Origin: Achromobacter sp. UMC46
GTDB lineage: Bacteria; Pseudomonadota; Gammaproteobacteria; Burkholderiales; Burkholderiaceae_B
Reading direction: 5' to 3'
Assembly: GCF_014170335.1 (NCBI RefSeq)
Contig: NZ_LZZS01000003.1
Span: 310,001 to 374,000, forward strand
DNA: 64,000 nt
Shown here: piece by piece, positions 35,996 through 45,395 of the stretch
How the letters are laid out: each line of letters opens with the position of its first letter
How positions within the stretch are numbered: position 1 is the stretch's first letter
The notes under the pieces: generated by a model
What the model was told of the DNA's origin: nothing
Seen by the model: only the letters and a program-made list of their open reading frames with translations
The model's database searches: none
Position numbers and translations under genes: made by a program

Positions 35996-36883
35996 ATGCA
36001 ACGCCGATATCTTCCGCTCTCTGCGCTTCGGGCTTTCGAGGCCGCTGCGCGCCTGGGCAGCTTCAAGGCCGCCGCCACGGAACTGGCGGTCACGCCAACT
36101 GCCGTCAGCCATCAGATCCGTGCGCTTGAGGCGCAGACCGGACTGGTGCTGTTCGACCGCCAAGTGCGCAAGGTGTCGCTAAGCGACGCCGGGACGCAGC
36201 TGTACCCGGTGCTGCGTGACGGGTTCGACGCGTTCGAGGCGACGCTGGCGCGGTTGACGCAACAGCGCACGCGGAGCCAGGTGAGTATTTCCGCAACGAA
36301 TGCGTTCACCGTGAAGTGGCTGGTGCCGCGCATGAGCGATTTCCGGGCACGGCATCCCGGCGTCGACTTGCAGTTGCAGGCCAGCGACGATCTCGTCGAC
36401 CTGCGGTCGGCGGCGGTCGATATCGCGATCCGCTATGGCAAAGGACCGTATCCCGGTCTTGTGACCGAACCCCTGTTCAACGACCGGTTTGCTCCCGTGG
36501 CCAATCCGCGATTGGGCGTCGTGTCGGCGGACGACCTGGGGCGCGTGCCGTTGATCCGTTTCGACTGGAAACGGCCTCAGCCGGATAACCCGACCTGGGA
36601 GCGCTGGTTCAAGGTCGCGCAGCGCCCGCCGCCGCCCGAAGCGGGCCAGCTACGGTTTTCCGACGAGGGCCACGCCATCCAGGCGGCCGTCGCCGGCCAT
36701 GGCATCGCATTGGTCAGTTTGGCGTTGATCGCCGATGAGCTGGAAGCCGGCCATCTTGTGCAGCCCTTCGGGCCTGTGATCGATGGGCACACCTTTCACC
36801 TGGCCATGTACGCCGACCGGCCGCCCTCGGCGCCAGTCCAGGCGGTGGCGCAATGGTTGCGCATGCAGGCGGCGGCAGCCTGA
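35996..36883 (+). CDS. LysR family regulator (GcvA-like)
   Basis: This is a 295-residue regulator with the GcvA-type opening RRYLPLSALRAFEAAARLGS and helix-turn-helix AAATELAVTPTAVSHQIRAL. I start at the ATG giving MQRRYLPL; the open frame upstream lacks family similarity. Divergent from the RidA-ene reductase unit and so probably its regulator. Confidence 0.92.
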   Translation: MQRRYLPLSALRAFEAAARLGSFKAAATELAVTPTAVSHQIRALEAQTGLVLFDRQVRKVSLSDAGTQLYPVLRDGFDAFEATLARLTQQRTRSQVSISATNAFTVKWLVPRMSDFRARHPGVDLQLQASDDLVDLRSAAVDIAIRYGKGPYPGLVTEPLFNDRFAPVANPRLGVVSADDLGRVPLIRFDWKRPQPDNPTWERWFKVAQRPPPPEAGQLRFSDEGHAIQAAVAGHGIALVSLALIADELEAGHLVQPFGPVIDGHTFHLAMYADRPPSAPVQAVAQWLRMQAAAA

Positions 36884-36887
36884 CCCG

Positions 36888-37217
36888 CTACGGCTGTTCC
36901 AGCGGCCAGACCTCGACCACGCCGTGCGCAACCGCGCAGGGGGTACGCGACACCATGTCTATGGCCTCGGCCAGGTCGGCCGCCTCGATGATGGCGAAGC
37001 CAGCCACCGGCAAGGACGATCTCAGGTAGGGCTCGCTCGTCGTTTCAACCCCGGCGGCTTCGGGATTGCGCACTTGCACGGGGCGGCCTGCGATGCCCAT
37101 CAATGCGCCGCCTTTTCGCAAGGTGGCGTCATGTGCATGGGCGGCGTCGCGCATGGCCGCCGGGGTGCGATCGTAACCCGCTTGGTCCCCATATCCGATC
37201 GTTACGAACTTAGGCAT
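36888..37217 (-). CDS. YCII/DGPF-domain protein
   Basis: This is a 109-residue protein of the YciI-related family (MPKFVTIGYGDQAGYDRTPA at the N-terminus, PVAGFAIIEAADLAEAIDMV in the middle, ending VVEVWPL). These proteins are often encoded beside sigma factors or enzymes; function unclear. Ends four bases from the convergent LysR gene. AGGAGAG-like sequence is upstream of its ATG. Confidence 0.88.
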   Translation of the reverse strand: MPKFVTIGYGDQAGYDRTPAAMRDAAHAHDATLRKGGALMGIAGRPVQVRNPEAAGVETTSEPYLRSSLPVAGFAIIEAADLAEAIDMVSRTPCAVAHGVVEVWPLEQP

Positions 37218-37280
37218 GGTCGCTCTCCTTCAGAAGGTCAAAAAACCCGCCGCCGGCTGCGCCCCGCTTTTTCTGCCGGA

Positions 37281-37781
37281 TCAGCCGTGCTTGCCGAAAC
37301 CGCCGGCAGCCCAGTCCGATGCGCGCTGCACGTTCAGCTTGTACGTCGGCGCCACGTGGGTCTGGGCCAGTTGTTCGCCAAATTCATCGTAGGCGCTCAG
37401 CACGGCGTAGGGCTCGTCCTCGTCGGGAACGATATCCAGCTTGATGGTCAGGCGGCCGGCGGCGGCGTCGATCTTCACGCTTTTGTGCAGCGTCGCATGC
37501 AATTGCTGTTCGTGGCGGCGCAGGACTTCGTTGGCGGTCTTGACCAGGGTGGAAAACGCGGAGGAGTCGAGCGGCTTGGGGTTCTTCTTGTCGCGGCCCA
37601 TGGTCCAGGGGCCGACCAGGGCCGGCTCGGCCTGGCCGTCCAGCGTCATTTCCACGGCCCAGCCGTCGTCGTCTTCGTTCTTGATGATCCGGGCGGTCCA
37701 GCCGTCGTCACGCCAAAGCCTGGGTTCCTGTTCCTTCCGGTCTTCTGCGAACCCTGTGTCCGGATTGCGGGTGTCATTCAC
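37281..37781 (-). CDS. Hypothetical protein, acidic, unknown function
   Basis: This 166-residue protein starts at GTG, with AGGAGA about ten bases upstream. It is hydrophilic and acidic with no signal or membrane segment; it has LWRDDGWTARIIKNEDDDGW near the N-terminus and AVLSAYDEFGEQLAQTHVAP near the C-terminus. I recognise no family, though the composition and codon use suggest a real gene. A zinc-ribbon membrane protein gene lies 151 bases upstream on the same strand. Confidence 0.7.
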   Translation of the reverse strand: MNDTRNPDTGFAEDRKEQEPRLWRDDGWTARIIKNEDDDGWAVEMTLDGQAEPALVGPWTMGRDKKNPKPLDSSAFSTLVKTANEVLRRHEQQLHATLHKSVKIDAAAGRLTIKLDIVPDEDEPYAVLSAYDEFGEQLAQTHVAPTYKLNVQRASDWAAGGFGKHG

Positions 37782-37932
37782 TGCGGTAATTCTCCTGAAT
37801 TCGTTGGCTGGCCGGCCCTCGGCGACGGGGCATCCACCTTTGCACTGTAGCCCGGCGCCGGCGGGAGCCTCGGGCGCGCGGGGTACTTGAAGGACAATTT
37901 TGGCACAACCGCATGAGGCCGGCCGGTCGCGG

Positions 37933-38532
37933 CTACAGCTCGTCCAGGCGCCGGGGGTCGAATTCCCATCGATGCGTGGCGTCTTTCGTGCATTGCATGA
38001 CGGTCTTGACGTAGCGCTTGGGGCCGACATCCTTGAGCTTGACCTCGCCGTCGCACACCGGGCAGTCCCCGCTGAGCGTGGTGAGATAGACCCGCCCCGA
38101 CTTGTCCGCTTCGAAATTGATCAGGCCCGCAACCCGGATAAACCGCTTTTGAATCAAGCGATAGCCGATAAAGAACGCGAATCCGCTTGGAACCACCAGC
38201 CAGAACCACCAGACGCCCCATCTGAAAACCGTGTCGCAGATCGTGGCGATCAGGCCGGCGGCACCCACCCCCACGAGCCAACCGCGCTTGAGGAAATGGC
38301 CGCCAAGCGCAATGGGGATGACGTCGGTCCGAAGGAGCTTCGGCCCGCTCCAGCCGCCTTCGTCGGGGGGCGGAGTTTGACGCGCAGGCGCCTTGACGTC
38401 CTGATCGGTATTGAATTCGCCGGCGGGTGCCGGGGCCGTCTTCGGGCCGGAAAGGCCGGACAAGGTTTTTTGGCATTCGTCGCAAAGACGGCCGCGGCCG
38501 CGATGCGCTGCCCCACAAGTTTGGCAATGCAC
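37933..38532 (-). CDS. Zinc-ribbon membrane protein of unknown function
   Basis: This is a 199-residue protein starting with a zinc ribbon (CQTCGAAHRGRGRLCDEC) followed by a Pro-rich linker. Two adjacent hydrophobic stretches (GWLVGVGAAGLIATICDTVF and WWFWLVVPSGFAFFIGYRLI) form a membrane hairpin. A second CxxC is near residue 155 (GDCPVCDGEVKL) with another Cys at VMQCTKD. Function unknown. The 250 bp upstream, to the next gene, hold no feature I can support beyond its promoter. Confidence 0.8.
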   Translation of the reverse strand: MHCQTCGAAHRGRGRLCDECQKTLSGLSGPKTAPAPAGEFNTDQDVKAPARQTPPPDEGGWSGPKLLRTDVIPIALGGHFLKRGWLVGVGAAGLIATICDTVFRWGVWWFWLVVPSGFAFFIGYRLIQKRFIRVAGLINFEADKSGRVYLTTLSGDCPVCDGEVKLKDVGPKRYVKTVMQCTKDATHRWEFDPRRLDEL

Positions 38533-38783
38533 GTGCGCTCCCTCGCGAATGATTGCAACGGCCGAAAGAATACAACTATTGAAGGCCCGGGGCTTGCTGC
38601 TGGATTACGCGATGCAATTCAGTGCAAAGTCGGAGCCGCCTGCCCCCAAGGACCGCACGCGGGGGCGGGCGTGGATTCGCGGCATCAGCACATCGGCCGA
38701 AACGACCTGCGACATGCGGTCGGTGGATCTGGTTGACTAAGCCGCGAACAGAATTGAGCGGAAAGGGGCCTGCCAGCTAGCGG

Positions 38784-39713
38784 TCAGCGCGCCGGCAGCA
38801 GATACTTCAGGCCCTGCGTGAAGCCGCGCGGCGCGACGCTGAGATGGTCCTCGTCGTTCAAGACCTCTGACTTCAACGTCAAGCCCGGATACTTTCGGCT
38901 CTGCAGGGTCGTCTCCAAAGCCCGATTGTCGGCGACCATGTCCACCGTCTGGTTGTAGCGCCGGTCCCCTTTGCGCAGGGCTTCGAAGGCGCCGACATAC
39001 AGATAGACCTTCGCCGGCAGGTCCTGATTCTGCTGGGCATAGCGCGCTTCGACCTTGAAGGCGTGGCGTTTGTCGTACCAGAGAGACGGGCTGCCGAGAA
39101 TATAGCCGTTGAACAGGCCCGGTTCGGTGAAGAGGATCTGTGTTCCAAGCAGGGCGCCGTAGGAATGGCCGAGGAAGAGGGCTCTGGCAGGATCGGCCCG
39201 ATAGCGGCCGGTGATGAAGGGCTTGACCTGATCGCGCAGATACTTTTGATAGGCGCGCGATTGTCCATGGATCGCACCGGCTGGCGCGGTGCTGGGGCCG
39301 TTCTGTGTCGGCGTGTAGTCACGCTGGCGGCTGACCCCGCCGTCCTCGCCTTTTCCATAAGACAGGCCGACAAGGATGAATTCTTCGATCCGCGGGCCTT
39401 CAACATTCAGGCGGCGTCCCAATTGCCGGATGATCGGAAAAGCGTAGTCGGCGTCGGTCACGTAAAGCACGGGGTAGCGCCGCTGCGGTTGCTTCGCATA
39501 GGACGCCGGCAAAGCAACGAAGACCTGGTAGCCGCGCCCTGAAACCGGGTCGGGCACGTCCCAGACCTCGCTGTCGGCGACCTCGTAGGGGCGCCCCTCG
39601 CCAGCTTGCACCTTTGGCGTCGATGGGGTCTGGGCGCGTGCCAGGCCGCCAGACATGCCGATACTGACGACGAGTGCGATCGTCAGCAGGGAATTGGGAA
39701 AACGTTGTCGCAT
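38784..39713 (-). CDS. Secreted alpha/beta hydrolase, esterase (Fes/IroE-like)
   Basis: This 309-residue protein has a signal peptide (LLTIALVVSIGMSGGLARAQ) and the esterase D-type fold. The nucleophile Ser is in LFLGHSYGALLGTQ, an oxyanion-type region in PVLYVTDADYAFP, and a C-terminal His in DEDHLSVAP. Enzymes of this group cleave siderophore esters, but the substrate here is unknown. Same strand as, and 44 bases after, the AraC-type regulator gene. Confidence 0.87.
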   Translation of the reverse strand: MRQRFPNSLLTIALVVSIGMSGGLARAQTPSTPKVQAGEGRPYEVADSEVWDVPDPVSGRGYQVFVALPASYAKQPQRRYPVLYVTDADYAFPIIRQLGRRLNVEGPRIEEFILVGLSYGKGEDGGVSRQRDYTPTQNGPSTAPAGAIHGQSRAYQKYLRDQVKPFITGRYRADPARALFLGHSYGALLGTQILFTEPGLFNGYILGSPSLWYDKRHAFKVEARYAQQNQDLPAKVYLYVGAFEALRKGDRRYNQTVDMVADNRALETTLQSRKYPGLTLKSEVLNDEDHLSVAPRGFTQGLKYLLPAR

Positions 39714-39757
39714 GGGGAGTCTTCGGGTTAGGAGTCTACGGATGTGGGGAAAGGGGA

Positions 39758-40684
39758 TCAGGCGCCGAAGCGGACTGCCGGCGAAAGGGTAAAAGATTCC
39801 CGCATGTCGCGGACCTCATCCAGGGGCGTCCGTCCGAACAGCCGCTTGAACTCGCGGCTGAACTGAGGCGCGCTTTCGTATCCGACGCGGGCTGCTGCGG
39901 CCGCCGCGGTCACGCCGTCGCGGATCATCATCAGGCGCGCCTGATGCAGGCGGGTCGACTTGATGTATTGGATCGGGGATGTCTGCGTCACCGCGCGAAA
40001 GTTGGCGTGGAACGCGGGCACGCTCATGCCGGCCTCCTCGGCTAAACGAGTGACATTCAGCGGCTGCGCATAATCCGTATGGACACGCTTGAGCGCCCGC
40101 GCGACGCGCCCGAATCGCCCGTGATGCGCAAGCGCCGCACGCATCGCTCCGCCTTGATCGCCCGTGAGGACCCGATAGCAGATCTCGCGCACGATATCCG
40201 GTCCCAGCACCTGCGCATCCAGAGGATCCGTCAGGGCTTCCAGCAACCGCAGCGTGGCCTGCGCCAGGTGCCCCTCCAGCCGCGTCGACGCCATGCCGGC
40301 GGGCGGCGCCTCGGCATGTTTTCCGGCCGAGCCGATCTGTGTGATCAGGTCGCTGAGTTCGAGCAGGTCCAGGCGGATCGACACCGCAAGCATGGGTTCT
40401 TCTGCCGAGGCCTGCGTTTCGGTGGAGAACGGCAGCGGCACGGACAGCACAAGGTAGTGCTGCGAGTCGTAGGTATACACCTCGTTGCCCAGGAACCCGA
40501 GTTTTCGACCCTGGCAAACAATCACGATGCTGGGTTCATAAAGCACGGGCGTACGTCCGAGCGGACGGTCCGACCGCATCAGCCGCACGCTGTCGAGCGC
40601 CGACTGGGTGTATCCCTCGCTGGGCGCCAGTTTCTGCAACAGGCGAACCATTTCCATCGAACCGGAATTGCGGACGTTGGACAC
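39758..40684 (-). CDS. AraC family transcriptional regulator
   Basis: This 308-residue regulator has an AraC_N domain (YEPSIVIVCQGRKLGFLGNE, then VYTYDSQHYLVLSVPLPFST) and a C-terminal double helix-turn-helix (RLAEEAGMSVPAFHANFRAV, AAARVGYESAPQFSREFKRL). Regulators of this branch usually sit beside oxidoreductase genes; here it is divergent from two SDR genes across a 252-bp gap and followed by an esterase gene. Confidence 0.92.
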   Translation of the reverse strand: MSNVRNSGSMEMVRLLQKLAPSEGYTQSALDSVRLMRSDRPLGRTPVLYEPSIVIVCQGRKLGFLGNEVYTYDSQHYLVLSVPLPFSTETQASAEEPMLAVSIRLDLLELSDLITQIGSAGKHAEAPPAGMASTRLEGHLAQATLRLLEALTDPLDAQVLGPDIVREICYRVLTGDQGGAMRAALAHHGRFGRVARALKRVHTDYAQPLNVTRLAEEAGMSVPAFHANFRAVTQTSPIQYIKSTRLHQARLMMIRDGVTAAAAAARVGYESAPQFSREFKRLFGRTPLDEVRDMRESFTLSPAVRFGA

Positions 40685-40936
40685 CGCCTTCTCCTTCTTG
40701 ACGCGATAGGCGCCATTCTAGCGCCGTGCTTCTGGCGGCATCACCCGAAATGATAGGAATAGGCAATAACGGGATCGGACCAGGTATTCGCCTCGGGCCC
40801 GCGTTTTCCTACCATTCTTCTACCGGCCGATGCATGAATTCCACCTTTAGGCTGGCCGAAACCTGTCAGGCGCATCTCGCGGCAAGACCAGGGGAAGACT
40901 CCGGTCAATTCTGATCGATGAATAGGAGTATGCAAG

Positions 40937-41677
40937 ATGGCAACCCCCACCCCGAAATCGAAAGTCATCCTGATCACCGGTGCCAGCAGCGGCATCGGCG
41001 AGGGTGCCGCCCGTTTGCTCGCCGCGCAAGGGCATCGGCTTGTCATCGGCGCCCGCCGCACCGAGCGGCTCGCCGAATTGACGACGTCGCTGCAGGAAGC
41101 AGGGGGCATCGTCCGGTACCGCAAGCTTGACGTCACGTCGGCAGAGGACGTCGCGGCGTTTGCGCGCTTTGCGCTCGACGCGTTCGGCAGCATCGATGTG
41201 CTGATCAACAACGCCGGCGTGATGCCGCTTTCGCCCCTGAACGCGCTGAAGGTGAACGAATGGGACCGGATGATCGATGTGAACATCCGCGGCGTGCTGC
41301 ACGGTATCGCCGCTGTCCTGCCGACGATGGAGCAGCAAGGGCACGGCCAGGTCATCAACATGTCTTCGATCGGCGGCCTGTCCGTGTCGCCGACTGCCGC
41401 GGTCTATTGCGCCACGAAGTTCGCCGTTCGCGCCATTTCCGACGGGCTGCGCCAGGAGACCGACAAGATCCGCGTCACGGTGATCTGCCCGGGCGTCGTG
41501 GAGTCGGAACTTGCCGACTCCATCTCGGACGATACCGCGCGCTTGGCCATGCAGGCGTTTCGCCGCGTCGCCATCACCCCCGATGCCATCGCTCGTGCAA
41601 TCGCCTATGCCGTGGAGCAGCCGGCCGATGTCGATGTCAGCGAAATCGTCGTGCGCCCCACCGCCAGCCCGTTCTGA
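40937..41677 (+). CDS. SDR family oxidoreductase
   Basis: This is a 246-residue classical SDR: ITGASSGIGEGAARLLAAQG at the N-terminus, NNAG, catalytic Tyr/Lys in TAAVYCATKFAVRAI. It belongs to the YdfG/serine 3-dehydrogenase-like branch that ends with a YAVEQPADVDVSEIVVRPT stretch. Substrate unknown. A second SDR gene follows on the same strand. Confidence 0.93.
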   Translation: MATPTPKSKVILITGASSGIGEGAARLLAAQGHRLVIGARRTERLAELTTSLQEAGGIVRYRKLDVTSAEDVAAFARFALDAFGSIDVLINNAGVMPLSPLNALKVNEWDRMIDVNIRGVLHGIAAVLPTMEQQGHGQVINMSSIGGLSVSPTAAVYCATKFAVRAISDGLRQETDKIRVTVICPGVVESELADSISDDTARLAMQAFRRVAITPDAIARAIAYAVEQPADVDVSEIVVRPTASPF

Positions 41678-41753
41678 GCGCCGGGCAGGGCACCGGCGCG
41701 CCACAACACAACAAATCCCATCAACGACACACACTCAATCCTGGATCGTCATC

Positions 41754-42602
41754 ATGAAAACACCATCCCGTATCTGGCTCATTACCGGCGCATCGAAGGG
41801 CGTCGGCCAAAAACTCGCCAAGCACCTGCTTGAACAAGGCCATCGTGTGGCCGCTACATCGCGCACTTGCGCTTCGCTGACGAACGTGTTCGGACAGGCG
41901 TCGGACGCCTTCCTGCCGCTGGAAGTGGATTTGACCGACGATCGAAGCGTCGAAAAGGCGGTCGCGCAGGCCGTGCGGACTTTTGGGGGCATCGATGTGG
42001 TCGTCAACAACGCCGGCTATGCGCAGCAGGGCACCGTCGAGGCCTTGTCCGATGAAGAAATCCGCCAGAACTTCGAGGTCAATTTTTTCGCGCCGGTGGC
42101 CGTGCTGCGCCACGCGCTTGCAACGCTTCGTGCGCAGCGTCATGGGCACATCATCAATATCGCGTCCATCGTCGGCTATCAGGGGGGATACGCGGGCTGG
42201 GGCAGCTACGCGGCAAGCAAGTTCGCGCTGGCCGGGTTGACCGAATCGCTGGCCGCGGAAGTGGCGGAGTTCGGCATCCACGCCACGGTGGTCTACCCCG
42301 GCCCCGTCCGCACCGATTTTCTGTCCAGCGGCGCGCTGGCCGTGGCCAAGCGCCAGATCGATGATTATTCCGAAGCCAAAGCCTCGCTTGACCTGCATCT
42401 GGGCACGCTGCACGGGCATCAGGCCGGCGACCCGGACAGGCTGGCGATGCTGATCATCCAGGCCGCCAGCGTCGAGAAACCGCCGCTGCATCTGTTTGCC
42501 GGAAAAATCGCCAATGAACTTGCCGTGGCCAAATCCATGTCCGTCGCGAAGGACCTGGGCGCATGGAAAGGCTCATCGGAAGCCACCGATTTCATGGATT
42601 GA
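41754..42602 (+). CDS. SDR family oxidoreductase
   Basis: This is a 282-residue SDR. Cofactor motif ITGASKGVGQKLAKHL, NNAGYAQQG, and catalytic Tyr/Lys in GSYAASKFALAGL are intact. It starts 77 bases after the preceding SDR and is probably co-regulated by the divergent AraC protein. The start codon is the ATG of MKTPSRIWLITGAS; upstream in-frame sequence belongs to the preceding gene region. Confidence 0.92.
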   Translation: MKTPSRIWLITGASKGVGQKLAKHLLEQGHRVAATSRTCASLTNVFGQASDAFLPLEVDLTDDRSVEKAVAQAVRTFGGIDVVVNNAGYAQQGTVEALSDEEIRQNFEVNFFAPVAVLRHALATLRAQRHGHIINIASIVGYQGGYAGWGSYAASKFALAGLTESLAAEVAEFGIHATVVYPGPVRTDFLSSGALAVAKRQIDDYSEAKASLDLHLGTLHGHQAGDPDRLAMLIIQAASVEKPPLHLFAGKIANELAVAKSMSVAKDLGAWKGSSEATDFMD

Positions 42603-42708
42603 CGAAAAAGGGAGATCTGGGAAATTAAGGAATTGCGAGTAAGGTACGGCGTAGAGGCCTTGTTTGTCCGGCACGCCGGCCTGTGCCACCAGCGGGAACC
42701 CAAATATC

Positions 42709-42957
42709 ATGAAGATTCTTCGTTTAGCGCTGCGGCCCGTCCTTGCCGTGGCCGTATGCGCGTCGATCGCCGCCTGCGCGGACAGTCCGCCCCGGCAAAC
42801 CGATATGGACTATCGGAGCCGGACCTCTTCCACGGCGAAGGCGAACAGCGCCCCGGGGTCTACGGACCAGCGTTTGACCATACAGTCCGGCGAAGGGGAA
42901 AGATTGAATCTTCCCTGGTTTGTCCGGGATACGCAGGACTGGGTCAACAGCAACTGA
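42709..42957 (+). CDS. Small predicted lipoprotein
   Basis: This 82-residue protein has a lipoprotein signal peptide ending in the lipobox SIAAC (VLAVAVCASIAACADSPP). The mature part is about 50 residues, Ser/Thr-rich and hydrophilic. Likely anchored to the outer membrane. No family recognised. Convergent with the DUF2501 gene. Confidence 0.65.
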   Translation: MKILRLALRPVLAVAVCASIAACADSPPRQTDMDYRSRTSSTAKANSAPGSTDQRLTIQSGEGERLNLPWFVRDTQDWVNSN

Positions 42958-42997
42958 TGCCTGCCGGCCTCTGAAGGCGCGCTGCGGGCGTCCGGCC

Positions 42998-43414
42998 TTA
43001 CAAGAGCGACGCGCCGTGCTTGAGGACTTGATCGCACGCCTTGCGGGTGATTTCTTCCTTCAGCCCGCCGCCGCTCAGGTCGACCGACTTGCCGTCACTG
43101 CCGTTGAGCATGCCCTGCACGCCCGCCAGATACCCGGAGTCGGATTTCGCCTTGGCCGGTTCACCGGATACCTTGCCCATCAGCTTGTCCTTCATGGCCT
43201 GCGCGTCGCCGCCGCTCAAGTAGTTGTTCTTCATGCAATATTCGAGCACGCCGGCCGCATTGCCCGCAGTGGCCGGACTGAGCGACGACGAGGGCAAGCT
43301 GTCGCCCATCTGGCCTTTCACGGCGTCAAGCCACTGCGCGTGGGCAGAAACCGCGAAACACTGCGCCGCGACGAGGGTTGCCGCGGTAACGGCATGGCGG
43401 AGATTGATTTTCAT
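42998..43414 (-). CDS. DUF2501 (YjjA-like) secreted protein
   Basis: This 138-residue protein has a signal peptide (LRHAVTAATLVAAQCFAVSA followed by HAQ) and a YjjA/DUF2501-like mature part with SSSLSPATAGNAAGVLEYCM and a C-terminal RKACDQVLKHG. Two cysteines flank the domain. AGGAGCACATC precedes the ATG. Function unknown; the secreted protein near 30 kb has a similar two-Cys layout. Confidence 0.85.
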   Translation of the reverse strand: MKINLRHAVTAATLVAAQCFAVSAHAQWLDAVKGQMGDSLPSSSLSPATAGNAAGVLEYCMKNNYLSGGDAQAMKDKLMGKVSGEPAKAKSDSGYLAGVQGMLNGSDGKSVDLSGGGLKEEITRKACDQVLKHGASLL

Positions 43415-43727
43415 GATGTGCTCCTGATGCTGAAGATGACTGCGGTCATCGTAGCGCCGCGCGGCGGCCGGCCGCGAGCAGGCGGAAGGGCCAATGCGAC
43501 AAATCATGTGCGCTTGGCCACGCTGCCAGGGGAGCTGTAGCAATTGCATTCGTAACGTCACGGGTTTGATACGTGGCCCGCGCTGCAGGCCACGCGCCCG
43601 GAAGATCCATGTCGGGCGGGTCAGTGCAGGTCTGGTTTGGCCAGCATCAGCCTGGGGTGAAGCGCCTGCGCGTAAAGGATCGTGCCGGCGGGCGCGTGCT
43701 TCCATCGTTGAGGCATGGCGCGGCCCA
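43415..43727. other. Intergenic stretch without a recognised gene
   Basis: About 310 bases between the DUF2501 gene start and the end of the hydroxyacid dehydrogenase gene. It must hold the DUF2501 promoter. Open frames here overlap the neighbouring coding region in other frames and carry no recognisable domain. I see no RNA gene or strong terminator. Confidence 0.5.
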
Positions 43728-44675
43728 TCAGGCGTGCGCTTGGGCGCGCGTCAGCCCATCGAGCACGTTGCTCGCCGCGGCCACGCCCATGTTGACGTAG
43801 GCCGCGCTGGTGACGCCGCCGATGTGGGGGCTGAGGACAATGCGCGGCTCCTGCTGGAACGGATGGCCGGCCGTCATGGGTTCCACGGCGAAACTGTCCA
43901 GGCCCGCAGCCAGCACATGGCCTGAGCGCACGGCCTGCAACAGCGCGTCTTCGTCGACCAGGCCGCCGCGCGCGGTATTCACCACGATCACGCCCTGTTT
44001 GCACTGCGCCAGCGTCGCCGCGTTGATCATGCCGCGGTTCTCGTCGGTCAGCGGGCAGTGCAGCGACACGACATCGGCCTCGCGCCAGATCGCGTCCAAC
44101 GGCACGCTCTCGATGCCGCCCGGCAAGTGCTTGGCGTATGGATCGAAGCCGATCACCCGCATGTTCAGGCCGTGGGCCATGACCGCCATGCGCTGACCGA
44201 TCGCGCCCAAGCCGATCAGGCCGATGGTCTTGCCACCGAGTTCAAGGCTCTTGTGGGTGGACTTGTCCCAGTAGCCCGCGCGCATGCGCTCGTCCAGCCC
44301 GACGACCGATTTGGCGCAGGCCAGAAGCAGCGCCAGCGCCTGTTCCGCCACGGCGGCGGCGTTCACGCCGACTGCCGCGACGACCTGGATGCCGCGTTCG
44401 GCGGCTGCCGTCTTGTCGATGGTATCGGTGCCGCTGCCATGCTTGGAGATCACGCGCAAGGCGGGGGCGGCGTCCATCGCCGCAGCGCCGACCTTGCTGT
44501 AGCGCACGATGATGGCGACCGGGTTGTGTTCGCGGCATAGCGCGACGATGTCGTTCTCCGTGGGTGTTTTGCCAGCGAAAGCCAGCTCGAAATCCTGCAG
44601 CAGCGCAAGCGCCTCGGGCGCCAGGTCGGCGGCGGTCACGACGATGGCGGGCTTGCCCGTCGCGGCGGTATTCAC
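43728..44675 (-). CDS. D-2-hydroxyacid dehydrogenase
   Basis: This is a 315-residue NAD(P)-dependent dehydrogenase. The Rossmann motif is GKTIGLIGLGAIGQRMAVMA. Catalytic Arg in VVNTARGGLVDEDAL, Glu in DSFAVEPM and His in LSPHIGGVT are present. The GTG start overlaps the stop of the RraA-like gene by GTGA. With that gene and the Bug receptor it forms a three-gene unit probably for uptake and oxidation of a hydroxy or keto acid. Confidence 0.92.
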   Translation of the reverse strand: MNTAATGKPAIVVTAADLAPEALALLQDFELAFAGKTPTENDIVALCREHNPVAIIVRYSKVGAAAMDAAPALRVISKHGSGTDTIDKTAAAERGIQVVAAVGVNAAAVAEQALALLLACAKSVVGLDERMRAGYWDKSTHKSLELGGKTIGLIGLGAIGQRMAVMAHGLNMRVIGFDPYAKHLPGGIESVPLDAIWREADVVSLHCPLTDENRGMINAATLAQCKQGVIVVNTARGGLVDEDALLQAVRSGHVLAAGLDSFAVEPMTAGHPFQQEPRIVLSPHIGGVTSAAYVNMGVAAASNVLDGLTRAQAHA

Positions 44676-45355
44676 AGCGATTCCCCTTCTTTCAGGACGC
44701 CCGCGGCGCGCAGGGCCGCGCTCAGCCATTTGGCTTCGGTGTCGCCTGCCTGAATGGCGGCGATGCGCGCCGCTTCATCGCGCACTTTCTTTTCGGCGGC
44801 GGGCAACAGGCCTTCGATCTTCTCGCGCTCGACTACGACCACGCCGTCGGCATCGCCGATGATGAAGTCGCCGGCATTGACCGTCACGCCGCCCACCGAC
44901 ACGGGATGGCCGATGCGGCCGGGGACGTTCTTCGTCGGGCCATTGGGATTCGTGCCGGCGGCGAACACCGGGTAGTCCATCTCGATGATCTCGACCGTGT
45001 CGCGCGCGGCGCCGTCCATCACCACGCCTGCGATGCCGAGCTTGCGGCAGGCATTCATCATGATGGTGCCCATCAGAGCCGAGTTGAGGTCGCCTTTGCC
45101 GTCGATCACCAGAACGTCGCCCGGCTTGGCCAGGGAGATCGCGGCGTGAATCATGAGGTTGTCGCCGGGACGCACTTCGACCGTCAGCGCCGTGCCGGCA
45201 AGCTTCATGCCGGGATGCAGCGGACGGATGCGGCCGTTGAGGGCGCCGCGCCGGCCGGCCACGTCGGCCAGGATGGCCGGTTGCAGGTCGGCGGCGCGAC
45301 GCACGACATCGGCGCTGACGCGGGGAAATTCCTTGATGATGTCTTGATTGGCCAT
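44672..45355 (-). CDS. RraA-like / HMG-CHA aldolase family protein
   Basis: This is a 227-residue member of the RraA-like family, which includes 4-carboxy-4-hydroxy-2-oxoadipate aldolase and oxaloacetate decarboxylases. Active-site-like stretches are VRPGDNLMIHAAISLAKPGD, GVVMDGAARDTVEI and GDFIIGDADGVVVV. Metabolic context (dehydrogenase, Bug receptor) favours an aldolase or decarboxylase over the RNase E inhibitor role of E. coli RraA. Confidence 0.88.
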   Translation of the reverse strand: MANQDIIKEFPRVSADVVRRAADLQPAILADVAGRRGALNGRIRPLHPGMKLAGTALTVEVRPGDNLMIHAAISLAKPGDVLVIDGKGDLNSALMGTIMMNACRKLGIAGVVMDGAARDTVEIIEMDYPVFAAGTNPNGPTKNVPGRIGHPVSVGGVTVNAGDFIIGDADGVVVVEREKIEGLLPAAEKKVRDEAARIAAIQAGDTEAKWLSAALRAAGVLKEGESL

Positions 45356-45395
45356 GAGTATTCCTGTTTGGAGAAGAGGGTGATGCAGAGAGTGA

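Noticed and set aside
43621-44004. Arg-rich open frame overlapping the hydroxyacid dehydrogenase gene
   Set aside because: Mostly an off-frame reading of the dehydrogenase gene; the non-overlapping tail of about 35 codons has no recognisable feature.
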